From: Prorocentrum cordatum
Taxonomy: Eukaryota > Sar > Dinophyceae > Prorocentrales > Prorocentraceae
Direction: 5' to 3'
NCBI GenBank assembly: GCA_963575745.1
Contig: CAUYUJ010015276.1
Location: 279,267-343,266, forward strand
DNA: 64,000 nt
How positions within the stretch are numbered: position 1 is the first letter of the stretch; the number at the start of each line of letters is the position of its first letter. Shown here in pieces: positions 43,216-51,795 of this stretch. The translations under genes were made by a program, and so were the position numbers. The notes below the pieces were generated by a model. It was not told where the DNA came from. It ran no database searches and was given only the letters and a program-made list of their open reading frames with translations.

Positions 43216-43987
43216 ATGGCGGCTGCGGAGAAGAAGCCAGCAGCAGCAGCAGCAGCAGCAGCAGTAGCAGCGCCAACAACTAGACAGCACGGCTCCGATG
43301 GCGGCGCCCTCGCTGAGATCTTGGCCTCGCACGCGACTGTTGTTTTAAAATTCGCTCCAATCCCACGGGGGGGTACGAGTAGGAAGGAGGCAGGAAAACA
43401 GGGACGAGGCTGGAGCGAGGAACGACGAGGAGGAAGGACGATTTCTACAACCTCCCCCCTTGGATCTCCCCCCGCCCACCCCCCCGCCCCGAGGTGACGA
43501 CGGCGAGGAAGCTCAGTGCAGGGAGACTGACAAGGGGAACAGAAACGACGACGCGATCTCGAAGTTCGAGGGCTTGACCAACGAGGCGAGGACGATCTTC
43601 AGCAGCGGCAGCGTGACGCAGACGGCCGCAACATTTACATTCACCCAGTTGGCAGAGAACAACAGAGAGTCCTGGAAACTAGCCAACGAGACGGCGTCGT
43701 ACGCAGAGAGCCAGGCCAAACGTTTCAGAATGATGATGCGGGACGTTCAGAAAGGGATTCTGAAAGCTAGGGGTCGAGCTCACAAGGCCCCGCCAGCGAG
43801 GGTCAAGCCCTTCCTCGTGGACGGTGATGCTAAGCTCTTGGAGAGCAAGGACGGCGCTGACAACGATGATGACGATGATGCAGGTCAATCTGGTGACGGT
43901 GGCGGAGATGAGACCGAGTACGACTACGTGCGCGATCGGGAGCGCAAGGCATTTAAGTATCAAACCCACGCCCAACCCCGAAACTAG
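43216..43987 (+). CDS. Hypothetical Ala-rich/acidic protein, two exons
   Basis: Proposed exons are 43216-43372 and 43494-43987, giving 216 residues. The ATG starts MAAAEKK followed by a poly-Ala run coded by an AGC repeat, then a linker. The intron starts GTACGAG and ends CCCCGAG before GTGACG, and the phase-1 join keeps the frame exactly. Exon 2 has a plausible helical middle (..DAISKFEGLTNEARTIF.., ..FTQLAENNRESWKLANETA..) and a poly-Asp acidic segment near the end (..GADNDDDDDAGQSG..). No domain is recognised. The splice phase match and the composition change at the join are the main support. Followed by a GGA-rich tract. Confidence 0.5.
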
Positions 43988-44029
43988 GAGGACGTGCTTT
44001 TGCCATGAAGAGGGAGGGTGCGCGACGAG

Positions 44030-44240
44030 GCAAACGGGGAGGAGGAAGAGGATGAGGAGAGGGGTGGAAGGGGGGGCAAAGGAGAGGAGGTGAAAGCGGA
44101 GGAGGAGGGAACGGGGGTAGTGCAGAGGATGTTTGAGATGCACATGAGGAGGAGGAGGAGGAGGATGTGGAGGAGGGGGGGGAGGGGGAGGAGGGGGAGG
44201 AAGGAGGAGGAGGAGATACTGAGGAGGAGATAGTGAGGAA
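44030..44240. repeat. GGA-rich purine tract
   Basis: Imperfect GGA/GGGGA repeats on the + strand between two genes. Confidence 0.8.
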
Positions 44241-44375
44241 GATGAGCTTTGGTGGGCTCGAAAACCAAGCAGGTCCTTCTGCGGGTTGCAGGGGGCACCG
44301 AGGCAGAAGGCTCACGGGGGGGCCCTGGTAGTTCAGCGGGTTCCCAGGAGGCTTTTGTATTTTAGCAAACCCCAG

Positions 44376-44423
44376 GACGCCCCAAACTCGGGGCCCTCAT
44401 GAGGGCCCCGAGTTTGGGGCGTC
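44376..44423. repeat. 48-bp perfect palindrome flanked by direct repeats
   Basis: GACGCCCCAAACTCGGGGCC, CTCATGAG, GGCCCCGAGTTTGGGGCGTC is a perfect palindrome centred on CATG. On both sides lies TTAGCAAACYCCCAG (about 44361-44375 and 44429-44443). The ATG of the next gene as called (44399) is the palindrome centre. Confidence 0.85.
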
Positions 44424-45385
44424 GTATGTTAGCAAACTCCCAGGCAGTCTTCCGCTGGAAGCTCACGCCTGGGGCCGACGGCGAGCTCGAGGGGGGCGCG
44501 GAGAGCCGGGGGGTGGCCCTGGGCATCAGGTCGCCCGTGGGCGGCGAGCCCGCGATGGACACGGACCTCGCGGAGGCGTGCTTCAAGGGCGGCAGCGCGC
44601 GCGAGATCCCCGCGCTCACCGTCGGCGAGACCAGGGACGACGACAAGAAGAAGAAGGAGAAGGAGAAGGAGAAGCCGCCGCAGGAGACGATGACGCCTCC
44701 CGCCGACTGCGTTGCGGAGTACGGAATTCTCACAGGGAGGGTCGCTGAGATCGACATCGATGGCGGCGGCACGGCTCGCATCACGATGGAGGTGGGGCGA
44801 GGCATCGGGTTCCTGCGCATGAGCGCCAAGGGCACCACGGATGACGGATCGCTCTGCTCGCTGGTGCTGAAGGGCCTCGACGCCGCCCAGGCCACCAAGG
44901 CGAAGGACTTCTTCGTGGGCTCGATGTCGAAGTTCGCGCAGGGCGCCGTCAGCAAGCTCCAGGTCAAGGCCGAGAAGGGCGCGTTCTTCCATGTCATCCG
45001 CGGTGATGGTGCGGCAGTGGCGCCCGTGCTCAAGCGGCCTGCAGCGTCGACGCAGCCGACGCTCAAGCGGCCTGCAGCCGCGACGCCTGCAGGCCCCGAG
45101 CAGGCCACGATGGGCGACCTCGAGGCCGAGGCGCCGGCGGCAGAGGCCGCGCCAGAGGAGGCCTGCTCGCCCGACACGCCCAGGCCCAAAGCCGCGGGCA
45201 AGCGCCCCGCGGCTGCCACCGCTCCAGCCATCTCTCCGAAGAGGAGGGCGACGGCGCAGGAGAGTTCTCCCCGCTCGGCAGGGATCCCCCCTGCGTCGCC
45301 GATGTCGGACCCGCAAGCTGCCCGCCGGGAGAAACGTTGTAGGTCTGACAGGGGGTGGGCTAGGGGAAGGCGAGGAGGAGGATAA
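44399..45385 (+). CDS. Hypothetical nuclear-type protein with KRPAA motifs
   Basis: A single open frame of 328 residues. The start is uncertain: the first ATG lies in the centre of a palindrome, the second is 10 codons in. An exon start at 44444, after ..CTCCCAG, is also possible. Middle (about residues 90-200): a mixed alpha/beta-looking segment (..CVAEYGILTGRVAEIDIDGG.., ..RITMEVGRGIGFLRMSAKG.., ..LVLKGLDAAQATKAKDFFVG..). C-terminal third: Ala/Pro-rich with three KRPAA motifs (KRPAAST, KRPAAAT, KRPAAAT), the type of basic cluster used as a nuclear localisation signal. A Lys/Glu run (DDDKKKKEKEKEK) is near residue 80. No enzyme domain recognised. The last residues (RGRRGGG) run into a GGA tract, so the true end may be earlier. 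Confidence 0.55.
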   Translation: MRAPSLGRRMLANSQAVFRWKLTPGADGELEGGAESRGVALGIRSPVGGEPAMDTDLAEACFKGGSAREIPALTVGETRDDDKKKKEKEKEKPPQETMTPPADCVAEYGILTGRVAEIDIDGGGTARITMEVGRGIGFLRMSAKGTTDDGSLCSLVLKGLDAAQATKAKDFFVGSMSKFAQGAVSKLQVKAEKGAFFHVIRGDGAAVAPVLKRPAASTQPTLKRPAAATPAGPEQATMGDLEAEAPAAEAAPEEACSPDTPRPKAAGKRPAAATAPAISPKRRATAQESSPRSAGIPPASPMSDPQAARREKRCRSDRGWARGRRGGG

Positions 45386-45447
45386 GGAGGTGGTGGAAGA
45401 GGAGGGAGAGACACGCGAGGACATTGCACATGCAGATGGGGCGCGAC

Positions 45448-45775
45448 CCACTTGCCGACTTGCCTCACTTCCCCACTTGCCCCACTTGCCCCGCTTGGCC
45501 CACTTGCCCCGCTTGCCCCGCTCGGGCGAGTGGGGCGAGCGGGCGATCTCTCGAGGGAGTGGGCCGAGCGGGGCAAGTGGAGCAAGCGGGGCAAGTGGGG
45601 CGAGCGGGATTCCAGATCTAGCCCCTCTTCGCTAACAGGCGGTCAAGCTCCAGTGCCAGGAGGCGGGTCAGGAGGTGGGTCAGGAGGGCCAGGAGGTGGG
45701 CCAGGAGGCGAGGAGGTGAGACGGTCGCTTCCCGAAGGACGGGGAGGAGGTGGGTCAGGAGGTGCGCCTGTGTGT
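45448..45775. repeat. Convergent decamer repeats and GGAGGTGGGTCA repeats
   Basis: CACTTGCCCC/CGCTTGCCCC decamers (45448-45525) are followed by the reverse-complement series GAGCGGGGCAAGTGG (45560-45610), making a large hairpin. Then GGAGGTGGGTCA-type dodecamers run 45655-45770. No gene in 45386-46075. Confidence 0.75.
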
Positions 45776-46075
45776 CCCGACCTCCGATCTCACCCTCTCT
45801 CTCTCCGTCCTCCGTGCAACGGCGAACGTTCGTAGTCCTCATCCGCCGCCCCCTCCTCCTCGCTATCCCCGCCCCCCCTGCCCCCGCCCCCTTTGCCAAT
45901 CAAACGTCGGGGGAGGCCACGTGGGGCCTATAGCCCAGGGGCCCAGGGGCACTCGGAAGAAAACGAAACGTGGCGCTCGCGTGTTTTAAGGCACCTTGTC
46001 CGTTAATGTTTCGCTTCGAGGGTTCGCGAGATCCTACCTAGCGAGTTGCCTCTTTGCCCGAACTTCCCTCGGGCC

Positions 46076-46534
46076 ATGGCGGACACGATCGCCATCGAGT
46101 CGAGCCCTGAGACGATGCCTGTGTCGAGCGCGTCTGCAGCTGATTATGCGACTGCTGATCCCAATCCAGCGGTGCATGCCAAGGGGGTCGAGCACGCCAG
46201 CGAGCCCGAGGAGAAGGTCAATCCCGAGGGGGGCGGCGCGGAGCCCGAGGAGATGGAGGGCGGGGGTAAGGGGGCCGAGGAGGAGCCGCAGGAGCCGAAC
46301 GAGAGCAAATCCCAGGAGCACCAGGGCCCCGTGATGCAGCCAGGGTCGCACGGCATCCCGAAACCGATTTTGGGGGAGTCTTTGGCCGAAGCGCGAGCTG
46401 AGGGAATCTTGTCTGGGGCGCAGTGGCCGCGCGATCGTCGGCCAGACGTGTGGCCCGCGAGCCCCCGCCCCGCCGCCCCGAATGTGAGCGACGCGACGCA
46501 GGCCCAGCAGCCCCCCCGCCCCGCGTTAGGATGA
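46076..46534 (+). CDS. Hypothetical acidic protein, possibly a first exon
   Basis: ATG at 46076 gives 152 residues starting MADTIAIESS. It is rich in Glu, Pro and Gly (..EHASEPEEKVNPEGGGAEPE..) with a less biased part (..GIPKPILGESLAEARAEGIL..). There is a strong donor-like GTGAGC in phase 0 at 46484 after ..RPAAPN, so the frame beyond it may be intron. The possible next exon is 47749-48780 (phase 0, AG|GTGAAG), directly or through the Trp-rich exon. If so, the AT-rich and GGA-rich DNA at 46545-47220 is intron. No domain recognised. Confidence 0.4.
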   Translation: MADTIAIESSPETMPVSSASAADYATADPNPAVHAKGVEHASEPEEKVNPEGGGAEPEEMEGGGKGAEEEPQEPNESKSQEHQGPVMQPGSHGIPKPILGESLAEARAEGILSGAQWPRDRRPDVWPASPRPAAPNVSDATQAQQPPRPALG

Positions 46535-46544
46535 TTCAAGGATC

Positions 46545-47225
46545 CTGTAGGGAAGGAAATCTATTCGCCAGTGAGATTTTTAACCGGAAATTCAAAAATT
46601 ATGATTTTCTATTGTTTATTCAGATTTTACATTGTTTATTTGGGTTTTCATTGGAAATTCATTTTTTAAAATTTATTCCATTTATTAATTAATAGTTTGA
46701 ATTTATGTGTTTTTTTGTTGCTTGTTTTTGTTCAAAATATCTGGGTTTATGAGTGTATCGGGCCCCTCTCCCCCTCCCTCCTCCCATCCTTGCGGCCGCT
46801 CTCCGCAGGTCAATTCCGGCGCATCTCTCGCACGCTCCGTGGCCCCATAATGAGGGAGCTCCGGTGAAGGTCCCAGTGGCAGTGGCAGGGTCCACCAGCG
46901 CCCAGGGAAGGAGGAGGGGGAGGAGGAGGAGGAGGAAGAGGAGAAGGAGGAGGACGAGGAGGAGGAGTAGGAAGGGGGGGGGGGAGGAGGGGGGAGGAGG
47001 AGGAGGAGGAGGAGGAGGAGGAGGAGGAGGAGGAGGAGGAGGAGGAGGAGGAGGAGGAGGAGGAGGAGGAGAGGAGGAGGAGGAGGACGGGGAGGAGGAG
47101 GAGGAGGAGGGGAGGAGGAGGAGGAGGGGGAGGAGGAGGAGGAGGAGATGAGGAGGGGGGGAGGGGAGGAGGAGACGAGGAGGAGGAGGAGGAGGAGGAG
47201 GAGAGGGAAGAAGAGGAAGAGGAGG
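46545..47225. repeat. AT-rich island followed by GGA satellite
   Basis: 46560-46745 is strikingly AT-rich for this window (TTTATTAATTAATAG and similar). 46906-47220 is a GGA trinucleotide tract. No coding content. Possibly intronic (see the 46076 gene). Confidence 0.8.
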
Positions 47226-47363
47226 AAAAGGAACACGGGAAAAGGGGGAAGAGGCGTCATGCATGCGTTCTCGCTCCTTGCTGCTGCGTTGGTTCGAGCA
47301 GCGAGCACGTGTTGCCGCGCTGCGCGTTCGCAGCTCCCGTTGCCGCTGCCCCTGGCAGACGCC

Positions 47364-48780
47364 ATGGCCTGGGGTGGTTGGTGGAGCGGGGCGTGGTCTT
47401 CCGACGGCGACTGGCGGTCCTCCGCCTGGGCCTCCGACAGCGGTTGGCGGAGCGCCTGGCGGTGGCCCTCCGCCTCGAGCAGCAGGGCCGCTGCCGCGGA
47501 GGCGGAGGCGGAGGCGCACGCCGCGGCTCCATGGCGCGACGAGGGGGGGGGCCATGGTGCAGCCGAGCGCGCCGGCCCCTCCCAGAGCGTTCCGCCGTGG
47601 GAAGCCAAGGGTTTCGCTTCGGCGAGGCACAAGCGGGGCGGCAAGAATCGGGAGAGCAAGGTGAATCGGCATAGTTTGCAAATCGGGCCCGCCATGTTCC
47701 TGTCACGCCCTTCTCTCTCCTTCATGTCCCCCCCCCGCCGACTCGCAGGTGAAGTGGCGGCTGAAGCACTGGTTCGGGGGCGCGCGCCAGGGGCTCCCAG
47801 AGCAGCCGGGCCCGCCGCTGCCAGAGGAGCCGCCCACGCCTGGACCGTCCGAGGCCGAGCAGTCCATGGAGCTGGAGCTGGCGAGCCGCGCGCCGCCGCG
47901 CGCGGAGGAGCAGGGGCGGTTTCCCATCGCTGGCCGAGCACTGCTTCTTTCCGCCATCAACGAGCGGATCGAGGTTCTCCTTGGGCGCCGCGCCCCCCCG
48001 AGGGGGCCCCCGACGCCGATGCAGCCTTACCCTTGGTCGCCTTTGGGCGTGCCCGACACCGCGGCCGACGACTTGCGCACTCTCCTGGTGTTCAGCACCT
48101 CTGAGCCGTGGATCCACGGCGAGTCGGCCGCCCCGCAGCTTCTCCTCGGGCCCTGGTCGGAGTGCGGGGCGCCGCCGTCGCTCGAGCACGCGCCTCCGAC
48201 GCCGTTGCTCGCGCTGCCGCCCGCCCCCGACGCTGGCCAGGAGATGTCGACGGGGCCGCCTGGCGCTGTCGGCGGCCAAATCCCCATCGCGACGATCGCG
48301 GCCCAGTCTGGTGCTGCCGCGCGCGCCGGGGCTGCTGCTTCGTCGTCAGGGCCGCCTGCTGCGGCGCCGCTCGTGGTGGAGGGCTCCGACACGGAGGTGG
48401 GCGCGGAGGTGGGCAGTCCGGCGGGCCCGCCCGAGCCTGCGTCGAAGAGGCGCGTCGTCCGAGACAGCGCCGAGGCCGAGGCCTTCGCGTCGCTTGCGGC
48501 CGACTGGGAGACTGCGCGCCAGAGAACGAGTGGCGCTGCAGCGCGCGCCGTTGCAGGACAGGCCCGCCGCAGAGCTGCCAGAGCCTTCGCGACCGCGGAG
48601 GTCGTAGCGGCTGGGCTTCCACCGCCGCCGCCGCTGGCGCCGCCGCCGCCGCTGGCGCCGCCTGCCGATGCGTCGGCGCCGCCCCCCGTGCCCGACGGCG
48701 CGGGGACGGGCGCCGTCGCCGTGGACTACGCGGACACGGGGCCAAAATTCGAGGGCGACGAAGCCGAGTCTGATTTTTGA
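47364..48780 (+). CDS. Hypothetical Trp-rich N-terminus protein, two exons
   Basis: Exons are 47364-47660 and 47749-48780, giving about 442 residues. The intron (88 nt) starts GTGAATCG after AAG and ends ACTCGCAG before GTGAAGTGG. It is in phase 0, and the seven bases AGGTGAA are repeated at both junctions. N-terminus: MAWGGWWSGAWSSDGDWRSS, with Trp every 3-8 residues. Then an Ala/Glu-rich segment, a basic patch ending ..GGKNRESK, and across the junction VKWRLKHWFGG. The rest is Pro/Ala-rich with conserved-looking patches (..FPIAGRALLLSAINERIEVL.., ..TAADDLRTLLVFSTSEPWIH..) and a KRRVVRD basic patch. It ends with an acidic tail (..PKFEGDEAESDF). No domain recognised; unknown function. Confidence 0.55.
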
Positions 48781-49056
48781 CGTTTCCGATTTCGATTTCT
48801 ATCGAGTCCGCTCGATTCTGAGTCCGCTTCCGAACGCGTCTGACGGGGCTTCTTCGAGGAGCCCGAGTGCCGAGCGATTCCCGTCGGGCCCGCGTTCGAT
48901 CCGATCCCCAGCGCGATCGATTCCGATTCCAATTGGCTCCAATAGATTCCGCCTGATCGATTCCGACCACACCTCCACCCCGTTCGACTCTGGTCGTCGT
49001 GGAAATCGACCCATTCCCAAGGGGAGGGGGTTGGGGAGGTTATACTGGAATCAGGC
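48781..49056. other. Intergenic with TCGATTCCGA-like repeats
   Basis: Short imperfect repeats of GATTCCGATT/TCGATTCCGA occur from 48785 to 48990. No gene. Confidence 0.5.
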
Positions 49057-50244
49057 ATGATGGGGGTCAGGAAGGCCACGGGAAGACCAAGGGAGAGTCC
49101 TCGCCTGGCCCCCCCTCTCAGTCACAGGTGCCGCGCGGGAGCCCAGGGGAGCCGCTCCACTTCGAGGAGGTGTCCATCCACGTTGTGCTGCCTGTACCTG
49201 TGGTGGGCACGCCCGTGGGGTACTGTCGCATGCAGGACGACCGCCTGCAGCTCAATGCAGGCGGCAAGTACCAGCGGCCGTGCGTTGTCGTGCAGGGGCT
49301 CTGGAAAACGGGGACGCACGCCCTCCACAGTTACATGGAGCGGCACTTCGACGTCGAGGTGCGCAAGAGCAGGTGGGACGGGTGCGTCTCCTTCAACGGC
49401 CGCCACGTGTGGAAGCACGACCTGCTCCTCACGCCGTTGGAGTTTCCGCCAGAGGATGAGCAGGGCCGCCCAGTGGTGGTTCTGGTGTGCACGCGCGAGC
49501 CGACCAGGCGGCCGACGGGTCTTTCGGGCCAATGGTGCAGCAGAAGCGCGCCAGCTTTTGAGGTATCAGCCTGCCTGCCCTCCCGTCTTCTCACTTCCCC
49601 CAAACTATCATGCCATGCTGCTCTCGCAATCCCCCTCCCCCAGGTGGATCAGGGCGATGTCGAAGGGCGCCTACGAACTGATGCCGAACTCTGCCAGCGG
49701 CACGAAGCGGGTTCGGAGGATGGGGGACGTGAGTTGGCTCTTGCGGGGGCCGAGAGACGAACCTGTGCACGTCCGCTGGCCCGCCTGGGCGAAAGGCCGC
49801 GTCGATTGCGATCCAGAGTTCGAGGATGCGTTCGACTTGTGGTGCCACTACATGGCCGCAGTGCTCCACGGTACTGGCGTGGGCAGCCCGGCGTCTCCAA
49901 CCCATCGCGTCCTCGTCGTGCGGCACGAGGACCTCGTGTGCAGGCCCGAACTCGTGCTGAATGAGCTCGTCAGGGCTGGCCTGCAAACCAAGGGGTTGCC
50001 GTTTCATCCAGAGCGCAGGCTTCTGGGGGGCCACCACACCGACAAGGGGCGGGCGGTGGAGGCGCTGAGGGAGGAGGTGCAAACGCCAGTGACCCTGGAC
50101 GATCAGATGGTCGATTGCATGGTGTCGAGGGCTCAACGGTACAAAGGCTTGTTTGCCACTTGCTGGTGCCCGCCCGCCGACGGCAAACTTCCAGTCGACC
50201 ACGTGAGTGTCGAGGATGTTTATAAAGTTTGCGGAGCGGCGTGA
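49057..50244 (+). CDS. Sulfotransferase-like protein, spliced
   Basis: Transfers sulfate from PAPS to an acceptor if it is a true member of the family; acceptor unknown. Proposed exons are 49057-49074 (uncertain), 49128-49507 and 49644-50244, giving 332 residues, the usual length. The cofactor loop is ..CVVVQGLWKTGTHALHSYM.., where KTGT corresponds to the KSGT/KTGT 5'-phosphosulfate loop. The 3'-phosphate motif is ..VVLVCTREPTR joined to WIRAMSKGAYELMP, with the R-x-P and S in the expected order only after splicing. The join uses a GC donor (CCAG|GCGGCC) and AG|GTGG acceptor, phase 2. Further support: ..HRVLVVRHEDLVCRPELVLN.., a typical C-terminal R-x-E-D-L motif. Without splicing the frame runs into stops. 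The first exon rests only on an ATG and a 53-nt GC intron. No signal peptide is seen. Confidence 0.7.
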   Translation: MMGVRKATGRPRESPRLAPPLSHRCRAGAQGSRSTSRRCPSTLCCLYLWWARPWGTVACRTTACSSMQAASTSGRALSCRGSGKRGRTPSTVTWSGTSTSRCARAGGTGASPSTAATCGSTTCSSRRWSFRQRMSRAAQWWFWCARASRPGGRRVFRANGAAEARQLLRYQPACPPVFSLPPNYHAMLLSQSPSPRWIRAMSKGAYELMPNSASGTKRVRRMGDVSWLLRGPRDEPVHVRWPAWAKGRVDCDPEFEDAFDLWCHYMAAVLHGTGVGSPASPTHRVLVVRHEDLVCRPELVLNELVRAGLQTKGLPFHPERRLLGGHHTDKGRAVEALREEVQTPVTLDDQMVDCMVSRAQRYKGLFATCWCPPADGKLPVDHVSVEDVYKVCGAA

Positions 50245-50669
50245 TTTATCTGTTTCCCGCGAGCTGTCCAACTAGCAGGCAGCCCCCGCCACCTGTTCAT
50301 TCCTCTTCGCCTCCTCTGGTGCAGCATCAGCGCGCTTCTCCCTACTCCCTCTCCTGGTGACGGCCTGCAAAGCAGCCGCGCCCGAATTGCTGGCATTTGG
50401 AACGGCGCCAATTCGCTGCGGATTATTCCTTTGAGAGCTTCGTGCGCAACGTTCGCACATGAAAAAAAGAAGATGTCGGGTGACAGAGCACCCCCAACGA
50501 GGTGGGGAACCCTGGGCTGACAGAGCCCCCCAACGCGGCCTGGGGAAGCTTGCAGAGGTTCCAAGAGGCACCAGTGGGCTCCAAGACGGCCCCGAGAGGA
50601 CGCCGAGTAGGCTTCAAGAGGTTCCTCCCCCCAAAATTACCCCAAGGGTATCTGTAGAGGGCTTCCCGA
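50245..50669. other. Intergenic, no gene recognised
   Basis: Contains ACCCCCAACGAGGTGGGGAA and GACAGAGCCCCCCAACGCGG as imperfect repeats (50488-50545). No supported gene. Confidence 0.45.
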
Positions 50670-50719
50670 GGTCGTCGTCGTCGTCGTGGTCGTGGTCGTG
50701 ATCGTCGTCGTCGTCGTCG

Positions 50720-50751
<32 letters not shown>

Positions 50752-50904
50752 GTGGTCGTCGTTGTCATCGTCGTCGTGGCCGTCGTCGTCGTGGTCGTCG
50801 TCGTCGTGGTCGTGGTCGTGTTCGTCGTCGTTGTCGTCGTCGTGGACGTCGTTGTCGTGGTCGTGGTCGTCGTCGTCGTCGTCGTCGTCGTGGAGCCCGT
50901 CGTG

Positions 50905-50944
<40 letters not shown>

Positions 50945-50945
50945 G
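50670..50945. repeat. (GTC)n/(CGTGGT)n microsatellite
   Basis: GTC trinucleotide with GTGGTC and CTC interruptions. Poly-Val and poly-Asp frames are its translations. Confidence 0.95.
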
Positions 50946-51795
50946 CGGACATCTTTCCTCCTTTGTGGTTGTGGCGCACCCCGCGGCTGCGGCGGCTCAT
51001 GATTGAAACGACTGTTGTGAATGCGTTTCCTGCCGCGCCGCGGCGACTAGGAGGAAGGGAGGGGGAAGGGAGAGGGAAGAGAGGAGGAGGGGATGAGGAA
51101 GGGAGGAGGAAGGGAAGAGGAAGAGAGGAGGACAGGAGGAGGAAGGGGGGCCAACGGGGGGAGGAAGGGAGGAGCAAGGGGGAAGGGAGGAGGATTGGAT
51201 GAGGACGGGGGGAGGACGGGGGGAGAAAGGGAGGAGCAAGGGAGGAGGAAGCGAGGTGGAAGGGAGGGGGAAGAGACCAGGACGGGAGGAGGATGGGGAG
51301 AGAAAGGCGAAGGCTAAGGTACTCACTATGTGGTCACTCCGTGCGGCGAACGGATGCTGGGGGCACCCCCGCTTCAAAGGTGGTCGTTGCAAGACGTTGT
51401 AGCGCCAGGCCGCCTCGAGGAAGAGGGGGGGGGGGCGCGGGAGGAGGAATAAGTAACGAACGCGGAGGAGAGGAGGAGGAGGAGGAGGAGGAGGAGGAGG
51501 GGAGGCGCAGGAGAAAGCAGACTGCTGTGAGTGACAAGCCAGGGAGCACCCCTGCTCATTACCCGACGCTGCCTTCCGCATGGTGGCAAGCGTCATCGGC
51601 GGCGCCCGTGACCGCTCGAGAAGTGACGCGCGGGCCCGCGTCGAGCAAACCGGAGAAGGAGGAGGAGGAATAGGAGGAGGAGGAGGAGGAGGAAAAGGAA
51701 GAGGAGAAACCTAGCAGGAGGCTGGGGGCCTCTATCGTGTGAGCCGTGCATCTGTAGTCCTTGTGGCTCCAGCGCGCTGGTGGTCACATGCCCGA
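50946..51795. repeat. GGAGGAAGG purine tracts upstream of the transposase-like gene
   Basis: GGGAGGAGGAAGGGAGG-type repeats at 51045-51305 and GGA tracts at 51470-51500 and 51655-51712. The intervening sequence (51310-51460, 51510-51650) shows no gene. Confidence 0.7.

Noticed and set aside
44325-44375. tRNA-like GGTAGTTCAGCGGGTTCCC
   Set aside because: No cloverleaf can be completed and no anticodon arm is visible.
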